From CAZIKB01 sp964539665 (GTDB lineage Bacteria; Zhuqueibacterota; Zhuqueibacteria; Oceanimicrobiales; Oceanimicrobiaceae), in assembly GCA_964539665.1 (NCBI GenBank), contig CAZIKB010000047.1:1-46449 (forward strand): a DNA stretch of 46,449 nt, given 5' to 3'. The translations under genes and the position numbers were made by a program. The notes below the pieces were generated by a model. That model did not search any database and had not been told where the DNA came from. It saw only the letters and a list, made by a program, of their open reading frames with translations. The stretch's first letter is position 1; each line of letters begins with the position of its first letter. Shown here one piece after another: positions 14,814 through 24,102 of the stretch.

Positions 14814-16419
14814 AATACTCAATGGCGACCAGGCCATGGCCTATGGCGCTTTAGTCAGTGGAGTCAAAATAGTTACAAGTTATCCTGGATCGCCCAGTTC
14901 CGGTACAATAGAGACACTGATCGATTTGGCAAATAAACATGATATTTACGTGGAGTGGTCGAGTAACGAAAAGGTGGCGATGGAGATGGGTATCGGCGCT
15001 TCCATTGCCGGCCGCCGCGCCCTTGTCTGCACAAAGAGCGTGGGCATGAATGTGATGGTCGATCCCCTGATGGCTCTCAATCTAACGCCTGTCCACGGCG
15101 GATTAGTTATTCTATTAGGGGATGATCCCGGCGGTTACGGTTCTCAGAACGATCAAGATACCCGGTCCATAGCTCCTTTGGTAGAAATGCCAATGATGGA
15201 ACCTGCAAGTCCGACTGAAGGATTTGCCATGATGCAGGAGGCCTTTTCCATATCGGAGCGATTCCAAACCGCGGTCATTATTCGGGAAACCCGCAGTTAT
15301 ATTCAGCAGTCGGAATCGGTATCTGTACCTGATGCGCCCTATCCGGAAGTCAACCTGAGTCTGGCAAGAGAACCCTTTCGATTTACACCGGTTCCCAAAA
15401 ATGCTGTGGAAAAACACAAAGAGTTACACGAGAGACTTTCGCGTTTAAGTCAGTGGGCAGATAGTCTTCCCTTCAACAGGATGAAAGGTTCAGGTGTGCG
15501 AGGGATTGTCGGCGCTGGATTCGTTTACAGGAAACTCCTCGATTTAGTGAGCGATGAAGCTCGTCAGGACATGCGGATACTAAAGCTGAGTTCCATTTAT
15601 CCCTTGCCCGAGAATCTCATTTCTACGTTTTTAGCGGATTGCCAGGAAATCCTGGTGCTTGAAGAGAACGAACCTTTTGTCGAAACCCATATCAAAGCCA
15701 TCGCTCATGAGGGCGGTTTTCGTACCAAAGTATATGGCAAGCTGAGCCAACATGTGAATCGCGAAGGCGAATTGTATCGTTGGCAGATTCAGGATGCTCT
15801 GACCAGGTTTTTACCGGAATTCGTTCCAGTACGAAAATACACACGAGATGCCGAAAGTGAAGAACGACCAGGAAAGGAAAACTACTGTGCAAGTTGCAAT
15901 TACGGTGAAATTCTGGACCGGCTCCAGGAGGCCGCAGATAGTTTGGGTCAGAAACCGGTGATTATTGGTGACCCGGGTTGCCTGGTCACAGTAGCGGAAC
16001 GCCTTGACGCCAAGTATGCCATGGGTTCGGCAGTGGGTGTTGCCGATGGATTGAGTAAAGCCGGGATCGATGAACGCGCTGTGGCCATGTTTGGCGACTC
16101 GTCTTTCTTTCATACGAGTCTGCCGGCCATTTGTAATGCCGTGCATAATCGCAGCAATATCCTGATGATCGTTTTGGACAATGCAGCCACGGCCACTTCG
16201 GGATTTCAACCCAATCCAGGTGTTGGTAAAGACGCTATGGGGCGAGAAGCTCCAGCTTTAAGTATTAAACATATTGCCAGGGCCTGTGGCGTGAAATGGG
16301 TGCGTACTATCGGCCCTGACGATTTCAACTCAAAACTCAAGGATTTATTCAGAGAAGCTCTAAGCTACCGCAACCTTGCTATGATAGTTGTACGGATTAA
16401 TTCTGATATACCGGGTTGA
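14803..16419 (+). CDS. Indolepyruvate ferredoxin oxidoreductase alpha-like protein without the ferredoxin domain
   Basis: 538 residues. The N-terminal pyrimidine-binding POR domain is clear (GDQAMAYGALVSGVKIVTSYPGSPSS; VEWSSNEKVAMEMGIGAS), followed by a transketolase-like middle. The C-terminal TPP-binding domain starts near residue 360 with YCASCNYGE, then GDPGCLVTVAERLDAKYAMGS and MFGDSSFFHT with the TPP Asp-Asn region (LDNAATATSG). IorA proteins normally end in a two-cluster ferredoxin domain, but this one stops after the TPP domain. Electrons must leave through a separate carrier. No beta subunit is adjacent. The family is thus 2-keto acid oxidation, with the exact substrate unknown. The ribosome site AGGGAG lies 8 bases upstream. 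Confidence 0.87.
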   Translation: MAFKILNGDQAMAYGALVSGVKIVTSYPGSPSSGTIETLIDLANKHDIYVEWSSNEKVAMEMGIGASIAGRRALVCTKSVGMNVMVDPLMALNLTPVHGGLVILLGDDPGGYGSQNDQDTRSIAPLVEMPMMEPASPTEGFAMMQEAFSISERFQTAVIIRETRSYIQQSESVSVPDAPYPEVNLSLAREPFRFTPVPKNAVEKHKELHERLSRLSQWADSLPFNRMKGSGVRGIVGAGFVYRKLLDLVSDEARQDMRILKLSSIYPLPENLISTFLADCQEILVLEENEPFVETHIKAIAHEGGFRTKVYGKLSQHVNREGELYRWQIQDALTRFLPEFVPVRKYTRDAESEERPGKENYCASCNYGEILDRLQEAADSLGQKPVIIGDPGCLVTVAERLDAKYAMGSAVGVADGLSKAGIDERAVAMFGDSSFFHTSLPAICNAVHNRSNILMIVLDNAATATSGFQPNPGVGKDAMGREAPALSIKHIARACGVKWVRTIGPDDFNSKLKDLFREALSYRNLAMIVVRINSDIPG

Positions 16420-16751
16420 GCGGTATAATCCTAACACAGCAAAGCCGCAAATCTTATTTCAAAAAACAAACTTTCAAATCCAATTCCCAAACACCAGTTA
16501 ATCTCTAAATACCAAATTCGAAATCCCAAATTCGTGTGCAGTCAGCAAATTGTAATTTACACATTGGGATATATTTGGCATTTGGTCTTTACATTCTTGA
16601 CTATTACAAATATAAAATATATATTAAATCCTTACATGAAATCGATTAGTCAGGAGACACTCAAACCAAAATAGATAGTTAAGCTAAGGACAGCGGTGAA
16701 GAATATGTCATCGGGCTATGGAAACATTCACCTTAAACAGAAGGAACCGCT
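16420..16751. other. Intergenic, low-complexity repeats
   Basis: Contains runs of the CCAAATTC/AAATCCCAAATTC type around 16475-16535 and a partly complementary TTGGGATATATTTGGCATTTGG near 16564-16586, so it may fold into a long imperfect hairpin. No gene is seen. It carries the promoter of the M14 gene, with the ribosome site AGAAGGA just before 16752. Confidence 0.5.
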
Positions 16752-19331
16752 ATGAAAACATCATTAATTACTGGAATCGTCATTATAGTGTTATGTTTAC
16801 CAGTATTGAATTTAGCCCAAAACCTTCCCAGTCCTGAAAAACATTTCGGACACTTTATGGGAGCAGAAGGGGAGATCATCGACTTTTTTGACGGTTTAGA
16901 CTATTATAAAAAACTGGCTAAACAATCCGATCGAATTCGCTTTTCGGAATTGGGCAAGACTACAGATGGAAATCCGTTTGTCTTACTGATCATCTCAGCG
17001 CCGGAAAATCTGCAGCGCCTGGATGAGATCAAACAGAAGCGACATAAATTGAGTGATCCACGAAAAATTAGTGATGCCGAGGCGAGGAGACTGGCAAATG
17101 AGCTGCCTGCGGTCGCGTTTCACACATCGTCGATTCACAGCACCGAAATCAGCACAGCACAGGTAATGCCGGAGCTGGTGTATTGGCTTGTCAATGGCAA
17201 CTCCGAGGGAGTGAAGAGGATCTTGAAAAACACTATTGTTCTCGTAAGCCCGAGCGCCAATCCGGATGGGCAGGTAAAAGTGAAGAAATGGTACGATGAA
17301 CATAAAGGCAAAAGCTGGGAAAACCGTATGCCCTGGTTGTACCACACTTATGTCGGCCACGACAACAACCGGGACTGGGTACTTTTGCATTTTCCAGAGC
17401 AACGACTGACTGCAACCAGCATCCACATGGAATGGCATCCCAACTATTCCCATGAAATGCATCAGATGGGCAGCGGCGGCGCACGTATTTTTGTACCGCC
17501 CTATCAGGATCCTTATGATGCAAATACAGCCCCGGAGGTTATGGAAACCATGGCAATAGTTGGCATGGCCATGAGCCATCGCCTGACTGCGGAAGGAAAA
17601 GCTGGAGTTGTCAAAAATGCCATCTACGATTTGTTTACCCCGGCGCGTGCTTTCCAAACTTATCGTGGAACAGCCCGCATCTTGACTGAAACCGCGAGTG
17701 CGAATTTTGCACGAATGAGAGTGATTAAACCCAAAGAACTGAATAACAGGCGTTCAGGAACCGGTACCTATCATCCGCTCAAGAAGAGCTGGAATTTTCC
17801 TCTGCCGTGGAAAGGTGGTGACTGGACTTTCAAAAAAATGGTCGACTATCAGGTGTCTGCCAGTAAGGCCGCGCTGAATTTGGTTTCGAGCGATCCGGCT
17901 GCCTTCAACATGGCCTATTTTAGAGCATTGAAGAGAGCCGTTGAGGGTAATGGCTGGCCTTATGCTTTCGTTTTCCCGGCTAAGCAAACCGATCCGAGCT
18001 CAGCAGCCAGATTACTGCGGGCAATGCAGCGTGGCCGTATCGAAATCCATCGAGCTCAGGCGCCATTTGTTGCTGATGGGCAGAAATTTGAAGCGGGAAG
18101 CCATGTTATTATTTTGCGCCAGCCTTATGCCGCATGGGCAAAAACCGTGCTTGAGATACAGGAATACCCCGATCTACGCCGTTCTCCGGATGACGCGCCG
18201 ATCGTCCCTTATGATGTCACAGCACAGACCCTGCCAATGATGATGGGAGTTGAAGCTGCACAAATCAAACAAGAATTTAAAGCTAATATGACCCTGGTAA
18301 AAAATGAAATTCATTTCAAAGGCCAAGCGAGCACATCTGCTTCAGGAGGATACGTTATCTTGCCCAATAGTAATGAAGCCTATGCTGCTGCAGATGCTTT
18401 ATTAGATGCTGACTATGAAGTGGCACAGCTTAATGAGACCACAACTGTAGACCAGCAAATACTGCCGGCTGGAAGTTTCCATGTTTCACCTAAAACTGGC
18501 CTCTCCGGGAAAGTAGCTGAACTGGCTCAAAAATGGAGCTTTAATACGGTAGGCCTGGATAGGACCAAATTGATATCTGACGATGTTTTTAATCCGTTAG
18601 GAAATCCGAAAATAGGTTTGTATGAGCCCTGGGGCGGGAATATAGACGCCGGTTGGACACGTCTGGTTCTAGAACAGTGGGAATTGGAGCATAATACTGT
18701 GCGTAATGCTGATCTCAAGGCTGGCAATCTTGCAAATAAGTACGATATCATTTTGTTTCCGGATGGTTTGCGAGCTGGATCGATTTTGAATGATTCCACA
18801 AGCCGGCCAGAGAAATATATGGGCGGCATCGGGGATAAAGGCCTGAATGAACTTCAGACATTTGTCCAGGCCGGAGGTACGATAGCAGCATTCGGGCGTA
18901 GCAGTATGGCTCTGGTCGATTTGTTCGATCTGCCAGTGGCAAACAGTGTTCAGGAATTAACCCGGAAAGACTATTTTGCACCAGGAAGCCTCGTTCTTTC
19001 AGAGCTGGATGTTACCAGCCCAATAGCCTATGGATTACCTGACAAATTACCCGTAATGAACCGTAGGGGACCGGCCTTCATTCCCAGAGCAACAACAGGA
19101 GCCGGCCCTAAAATGATCGGCCGTTATCCAGACTACGATCCCAGGCTAAGCGGATTTTTACTGGGACCAGAACATATCCAGGGCAAAGGCTCCATTGCAG
19201 TGCAGACAGTTGGCCGAGGCCGTGTAATCCTTTTTTCGATGGCGCCTCAATTCAGAGCCATGATGCATGGAACCTACAAGTTGATGTTTAATGCTATTTT
19301 CTGGGCCGCGAGGCATAATAAGGAAACGTAG
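16752..19331 (+). CDS. Secreted M14-family zinc carboxypeptidase-like protein (859 aa)
   Basis: A signal peptide (MKTSLITGIVIIVLCLPVLNLAQ) leads to a peptidase M14 domain at about residues 40-400. The zinc motif HxxE is HSTE (H129, E132), preceded by VAFHTSSI. SPSANPDGQ follows, and later HDNNRDW and WHPNYSHEMHQMG. The rest, residues 430-859, carries a glutamine-amidotransferase-like fold of the type often fused to these large M14 proteins (GGTIAAFGRSS, GRGRVILFSMAPQFR). Probably periplasmic or extracellular, acting on peptides or modified cell-wall fragments. The start follows AGAAGGAACCGCT. It is monocistronic or loosely paired with the next methyltransferase. Confidence 0.88.
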   Translation: MKTSLITGIVIIVLCLPVLNLAQNLPSPEKHFGHFMGAEGEIIDFFDGLDYYKKLAKQSDRIRFSELGKTTDGNPFVLLIISAPENLQRLDEIKQKRHKLSDPRKISDAEARRLANELPAVAFHTSSIHSTEISTAQVMPELVYWLVNGNSEGVKRILKNTIVLVSPSANPDGQVKVKKWYDEHKGKSWENRMPWLYHTYVGHDNNRDWVLLHFPEQRLTATSIHMEWHPNYSHEMHQMGSGGARIFVPPYQDPYDANTAPEVMETMAIVGMAMSHRLTAEGKAGVVKNAIYDLFTPARAFQTYRGTARILTETASANFARMRVIKPKELNNRRSGTGTYHPLKKSWNFPLPWKGGDWTFKKMVDYQVSASKAALNLVSSDPAAFNMAYFRALKRAVEGNGWPYAFVFPAKQTDPSSAARLLRAMQRGRIEIHRAQAPFVADGQKFEAGSHVIILRQPYAAWAKTVLEIQEYPDLRRSPDDAPIVPYDVTAQTLPMMMGVEAAQIKQEFKANMTLVKNEIHFKGQASTSASGGYVILPNSNEAYAAADALLDADYEVAQLNETTTVDQQILPAGSFHVSPKTGLSGKVAELAQKWSFNTVGLDRTKLISDDVFNPLGNPKIGLYEPWGGNIDAGWTRLVLEQWELEHNTVRNADLKAGNLANKYDIILFPDGLRAGSILNDSTSRPEKYMGGIGDKGLNELQTFVQAGGTIAAFGRSSMALVDLFDLPVANSVQELTRKDYFAPGSLVLSELDVTSPIAYGLPDKLPVMNRRGPAFIPRATTGAGPKMIGRYPDYDPRLSGFLLGPEHIQGKGSIAVQTVGRGRVILFSMAPQFRAMMHGTYKLMFNAIFWAARHNKET

Positions 19332-19369
19332 GAACGGCCTGTTCAATAAATTTTTAATTATTGAGAAAA

Positions 19370-20206
19370 GTGAAAGATTACTTAAATCAAGAAGTCAATC
19401 TTAATGACTTTGATTTGATAGCAGTTGTGGATGACCTTCCTTTATGGTCAGCGCCTTTTGGTCTGCAACTACTTGACACGATTGAGCTCAAATCAGCAAT
19501 TGTTGCCTTAGATATTGGTTGCGGTTTAGGATTTCCTCTCATCGAAATTGCACAGAGACTTGGAAATACTTCTAAAGTCTTAGGCATTGATCCCTGGGAA
19601 AGAGCTATTGAACGAGTAAATCTCAAAATTAGAAAGTATAACATCAAAAATGTTCAAGTATTAAAAGGTTTTGCAGAACACCTGCCTTTTAAAGATAATT
19701 TTTTTGATTTGATTGTTTCAAATAACGGTATAAATAATGTTCAAGACATTGAGCTGACGCTCTCAGAATGCTATCGAGTTTGCAAACCCCATGCACAATT
19801 CACAGTCACTTTGAATTTAGAAGAAACCATGATTGAATTCTATGAGGCTTTCAAAAAAACTTTATTGGATAATGGTTTAGTAGACCAAATAACAAAAATG
19901 AAGGATCAAATATATTTAAAAAGGAAACCTCTCAATGAAATTGAATCTATGCTGAAAAAAGCTGGATTTAAAATTAATAACATAATACCTGACTCTTTTA
20001 AAATCAGATTCTCCAATGGCACTGCAATGTTTAATCACTATTTGATAAGATTCTGGTTTATAGATGGTTGGAAGAGTATCCTAAATTCAGAGGATATGGA
20101 GAACATATTCGACCAGGTTGAAGCGCGACTAAATGTCATAGCAAGAAAAAAAGGTGAATTTGGTTTAACCATTCCTTTTGTAACGATTGATTGCAGGATG
20201 AAGTAA
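19370..20206 (+). CDS. UbiE-like class I SAM methyltransferase
   Basis: A methyltransferase of about 278 residues. Motif I is ALDIGCGLGFPLIEIA, followed by LGIDPWERAI, a middle AEHLPFKDNFFDLIVSNNGINN and YRVCKPHAQFTVT, typical of Methyltransf_11. The C-terminal 100 residues are family-specific and unrecognised. The start is uncertain: an in-frame TTG lies at 19361 and a GTG at 19370 after GAGAAAA; I chose the GTG. The substrate is unknown. Confidence 0.85.
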   Translation: MKDYLNQEVNLNDFDLIAVVDDLPLWSAPFGLQLLDTIELKSAIVALDIGCGLGFPLIEIAQRLGNTSKVLGIDPWERAIERVNLKIRKYNIKNVQVLKGFAEHLPFKDNFFDLIVSNNGINNVQDIELTLSECYRVCKPHAQFTVTLNLEETMIEFYEAFKKTLLDNGLVDQITKMKDQIYLKRKPLNEIESMLKKAGFKINNIIPDSFKIRFSNGTAMFNHYLIRFWFIDGWKSILNSEDMENIFDQVEARLNVIARKKGEFGLTIPFVTIDCRMK

Positions 20207-20227
20207 ATTTCAATCATTAGAAGGCGG

Positions 20228-20300
20228 TGACGACTAAGCAATCTTCGTGCGGATTAGCTGGAGATTGCTTAGTCACTTCGTTCCTCGAATGACATACAAA
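20228..20300. repeat. REP-like palindrome
   Basis: ACTAAGCAATCT (20233-20244) and AGATTGCTTAGT (20262-20273) are perfect complements around 17 bases, followed by TCGAATGACAT. The inner half matches that of the element at 4296-4432. It lies between convergent genes and may also act as a terminator. Confidence 0.55.
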
Positions 20301-20392
20301 TTAGAAATACCCTTCCTTTACTATTTTTACAATAGTCCTGTTAATAAATAAAATTTCCCACAGAAAACCAAATTGGAACCAACAGCATAGTC

Positions 20393-23242
20393 CTATTGAT
20401 AAAGGAATATCATTGCATAAATAATTAAAACAACCACTAATATTCCGATAGTTAGACAAGTCAAACCGAATATTTTTGCGCCAACTTCGAACCAGCGAGG
20501 TGGCTCTTCAACTAATTGTTTCTTAATAGACCGGGACTGGATTAGCTTAGTGAACTCCCGAGGTCTGTCTTCTTTCAATTCTGCCAATGAAACACTGCCG
20601 GTAAAAATTACTGGATCCATAGGAAATTTATCTGGCCGAAAATGCGTATTGAAAAAGTGTACAGTAAAAATGAAACCGGTGGCTAATAGCGCCTCATCGC
20701 TGTGGATAATAGTTGAAACGTTTATTAACCAGCCCGGCAATCCGATTTTAGTGAAAAATTCAGGGAACCAGAGCATTAATCCGCTGCAGCCGATTATCGC
20801 GACACCCCAGAAAACTGCAAAATAATCAAATTTTTCCCAATATGTCCATCTGCCATATTCCGGACGAGGGCCAATACCCAAAAACCATTTTACTGTTTGC
20901 CAGAATTCAGTAATATCTTTCTTCCGTGGAACTAAAGTATCTTCTCCGGTTAGCATGTTTTTAAGGGGTATTTTTTGTTTAAGTTTTTTATAAATGAGAT
21001 TACCAATATGCATGAAGAAATAGGCAAAAGTGATGACCGCTGCAAACCTGTGAATAAAACCTGTTACTTCATAGCCACCCAAAAATTTCGACAATATCTG
21101 GAAAACACCAACCCCTGCAAACTTGATGGTCATACCGGTAATTGCCAGAGAGAGAAAGCTGGTAATTACCATCAAGTGTAGAACGCGGGAAAATCGGTCA
21201 AATCTTTGATAATAGAATTTTTTAGATGTTCCAAGCTTAGATTCTTCGAGAAGGTCTTTTTGATGTTGTTTACTATTTTTTCGTTTTTCATGCAACGCTC
21301 TTGGCAGCCATAGTAACGTATGTAATCCAGAAAGACTAAAGGTACCAATCAGCAGAAAGGTCATGGACCAAAATGTATAGTATAAAATAGGATATCTGGT
21401 TTTATTGTGATGAGTGGCATGCGTTAAATATCCAACAAATTTCCGATTTGAATTTGGATGGCAGCTTTTGCATGTTTCCACTACGTTTGAATGGCTAAGA
21501 GTGGAATTGGGATTAGACACAGGTAGAATATTATGGGCTCCGTGACAATCAGAACATTTTGCGGTTTTTATCGAACCTAACTTAGATACTTTACCATGAA
21601 AGGTGTCGAAGTAGGTCTCAGCTACATCCAGGTGACATTTCCCGCACTGATCTAAAATACCCTGACGAAAAGTGTCCACATCGACCCGCCTAATTGTATG
21701 TGAGAGGTGACAGTCGTTGCACACTGGCAGTTCTTTCTCAGTTTTAGTAATTGTAGGACTATGTATACTGTTTTTGAAATCCTCATAAATGCCTAAGTGA
21801 CACTGGGCACAAGTATTTGCAATGTTTCTTTCATTCACAGTCGAAAGTGAGTCACTGGCAGGTTTCTCTGCATGAGATGTGTGGCAATTTACACATGTTG
21901 CTGTCACCATTAGACCGCTCTGAAGCAGTCCTTTTCCATGTATACTCATGGTGTATTTTTTTATGATTTCATGATCTTCGCCCTGATAAGCAACGGCAGC
22001 TTTTTGGCCTTCGCGATGACACCTGCCACACAAATCCGGGATGTTTCGAGCAAAAGTCAGGGAAGTAATATCCGATTTAGATTGCGTATCATGAATGCCA
22101 TGACAATCCGTGCAATAAGGAGCAATTGGATTTCCACTTGTGTAGTCTGCTCCATGTTTACTGGTCTGATAATCCAGATCCTGTTCTGGGTGACAATTAG
22201 AACAATCTACCTTTCCACTATTTAAGCATACTGGATTTCTTGCATTACTTACATTGGTATGACATTTAATGCATGAATTATTATTATGAACGGAGTTCAT
22301 TGCTTTGTTCGAGTCTACGTATAATGATTTTGTTTGTCCATCTGTAGATTTGGTCAAATCAGTTTTTGAGTGGCATGATAAACATTTTGAATCTGGAAAA
22401 CTTTCTTCATAAAAGACTCGACGGACTTTATGAGGTTGATGACAGTCAATACAGCTTGGTATCTCATGCGGTTTCTTTTCCCACAGCTCTCCTTTTATTA
22501 CTTTAAGATGCACCGATTCAATTTGAGTATGGCACTGCAAGCACGTACCGGCAATTCTGTTTCGGTTGATAGATGATGCCGGGTTCTCGTGTGGGAGAAT
22601 ATCGTGCGAAGTATGACAACTCGTGCAGACTGCAGTGACAATAAGTCCTCGACGAAACAAGCCGTCACCATGTATGGATTGAGAGTATTCTTCCAACACA
22701 TGACGCTCCGCCACAGTGCGCAGTCTCGAAACTGGCGTTCCCTCCTTGTGGCACGAGCCACAAAGAGAGGGTATATTCATTACATACGTTTTCGATTTTT
22801 CATTGGTTGATGATAGGATATCGTGCTTACCGTGACAGGATAAGCATCTTGGAGCCAGATATTTACCTTTTTCCAACGCCTGTCCGTGTAAACTCCGCGC
22901 ATATTTTTCTGTAGTTTCATCGTGACAATTGCTGCAATCGACTGGCTCCAGGTTCTCCTCATGAGGAAATTCTTCAACATCAGCATCTGCATGGCACGAA
23001 ACACAGCCATTTTCTGCATGAATAGACTGACTAAATCTATTCGCATTCACAAATAGCGAGACTTCTCTGCCATTTCTTTCGGTGGTCAAATCCCTTTCGC
23101 CATGACATTCCATACATGCTTCATCCTGAGCATTGAGGGTCAGAGGTATTTGAAAATTGAAAAATAAAAAAACGATGAGTGGTATTAACTTTATCGTCTG
23201 CCTCTTGCATGCCTTTTTAAAATTAATTAGACGCCGATCCAT
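20393..23242 (-). CDS. 19-haem cytochrome c fused to a b-type cytochrome membrane domain
   Basis: The start is set at ATG 23240-23242, preceded by GAGGAATTT, rather than an upstream in-frame codon. A signal/anchor segment (LIPLIVFLFFNFQIPLTLNAQ) opens the protein. I count 19 CxxCH haem c motifs between about residues 45 and 600, arranged in two similar multihaem blocks. Four to five membrane helices follow from about residue 620, in the cytochrome b561/formate dehydrogenase gamma style, with membrane His residues (FIHRFAAVITFAYFFMHIGN, HSDEALLATGFIFTVHFF). This makes a one-piece quinone-to-periplasm electron conduit. It is the last gene of a cytochrome cluster, following the 238-residue b cytochrome. 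Confidence 0.93.
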   Translation of the reverse strand: MDRRLINFKKACKRQTIKLIPLIVFLFFNFQIPLTLNAQDEACMECHGERDLTTERNGREVSLFVNANRFSQSIHAENGCVSCHADADVEEFPHEENLEPVDCSNCHDETTEKYARSLHGQALEKGKYLAPRCLSCHGKHDILSSTNEKSKTYVMNIPSLCGSCHKEGTPVSRLRTVAERHVLEEYSQSIHGDGLFRRGLIVTAVCTSCHTSHDILPHENPASSINRNRIAGTCLQCHTQIESVHLKVIKGELWEKKPHEIPSCIDCHQPHKVRRVFYEESFPDSKCLSCHSKTDLTKSTDGQTKSLYVDSNKAMNSVHNNNSCIKCHTNVSNARNPVCLNSGKVDCSNCHPEQDLDYQTSKHGADYTSGNPIAPYCTDCHGIHDTQSKSDITSLTFARNIPDLCGRCHREGQKAAVAYQGEDHEIIKKYTMSIHGKGLLQSGLMVTATCVNCHTSHAEKPASDSLSTVNERNIANTCAQCHLGIYEDFKNSIHSPTITKTEKELPVCNDCHLSHTIRRVDVDTFRQGILDQCGKCHLDVAETYFDTFHGKVSKLGSIKTAKCSDCHGAHNILPVSNPNSTLSHSNVVETCKSCHPNSNRKFVGYLTHATHHNKTRYPILYYTFWSMTFLLIGTFSLSGLHTLLWLPRALHEKRKNSKQHQKDLLEESKLGTSKKFYYQRFDRFSRVLHLMVITSFLSLAITGMTIKFAGVGVFQILSKFLGGYEVTGFIHRFAAVITFAYFFMHIGNLIYKKLKQKIPLKNMLTGEDTLVPRKKDITEFWQTVKWFLGIGPRPEYGRWTYWEKFDYFAVFWGVAIIGCSGLMLWFPEFFTKIGLPGWLINVSTIIHSDEALLATGFIFTVHFFNTHFRPDKFPMDPVIFTGSVSLAELKEDRPREFTKLIQSRSIKKQLVEEPPRWFEVGAKIFGLTCLTIGILVVVLIIYAMIFLYQ

Positions 23243-23385
23243 AAATTCCTCATATTTATTAACAACAATCACATTCATTAAGCTTTTATTAAAAAGCTCA
23301 TGTAGAAGCTAAATTGCCACCTACCGCTCGTACCTGGGTTATTGGATATTAGTAAAATCAGCGGACAGGTGACAAACAAGTTAAA

Positions 23386-24102
23386 TTAAAATCGTTCTTC
23401 CTTAACAGTTTGCTGCAGTTCATGCCATTCTAAGTAATACTCTTCTTGCATTTCTTTCTCAGAAACCTTGCCGTTAACCATGCTGGTATTTATTGGATAG
23501 ACATCTGGATTAATTATGACGTAGTAAAAATGCCAGACAATAATCGCCAAAGTTGCTAACCAGGCTTCATAAAGATGTATCACCGTTAATAAATCAATCA
23601 CCCATTTGGGAAATAAAATTAAAGTGATATCTTCATACCAAAGCATTAATCCTGATACCCCCATAATTATAGCACCCCATATTAAAGCAAGATATTCTGC
23701 TTTTTCCATATAACTGAAATGCCCGAACTTAGGAGGACTTTTTGACAAACCAAAGTTATATAAAATATTTTGAGAAAAATTTCGCAAATCTTGCATGCCT
23801 GGCAAAAAGGCAATTCCGAGACTCCTGCCTCGCCTGGTCGCCAGTATATAGTAAGTATGGTAAATTCCTAATAAAACAAAAACAGCGCCAGCTATACGAT
23901 GCAATAATCCACGTAAATCAAACACCCATTCAATTCCAGAAAAAGGGTGCACCCACCATGCATCAGGATGTTTTAGCGCAAACCCTGTCAGAACCAGAAT
24001 AATGAAACTAATGGCCATAAACCAATGTTGGATTCTTTCATTTACAGTCCATCTGATATAAGAATGGCTTGCATTTTTGTCAAAAGTAGTTAGAGTGTTC
24101 AT
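23386..24102 (-). CDS. Cytochrome b (b561/formate dehydrogenase gamma type)
   Basis: 238 residues with about four membrane helices (QHWFMAISFIILVLTGFAL; GLLHRIAGAVFVLLGIYH; YLALIWGAIIMGVSGLMLW; IHLYEAWLATLAIIVWHFYY) and paired His residues suited to two b haems. The ATG follows AAGGGAAGAAA and overlaps the 3' end of the 11-haem cytochrome gene by 23 bases, so translation is coupled. With that cytochrome it would form a membrane quinol/cytochrome c oxidoreductase. The large fusion downstream repeats the same idea within one chain. Confidence 0.9.
   Translation of the reverse strand: MNTLTTFDKNASHSYIRWTVNERIQHWFMAISFIILVLTGFALKHPDAWWVHPFSGIEWVFDLRGLLHRIAGAVFVLLGIYHTYYILATRRGRSLGIAFLPGMQDLRNFSQNILYNFGLSKSPPKFGHFSYMEKAEYLALIWGAIIMGVSGLMLWYEDITLILFPKWVIDLLTVIHLYEAWLATLAIIVWHFYYVIINPDVYPINTSMVNGKVSEKEMQEEYYLEWHELQQTVKEERF

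Noticed and set aside
16995..17657. Minus-strand 220-codon frame
   Set aside because: Antisense shadow of the M14 peptidase gene; composition is not protein-like.
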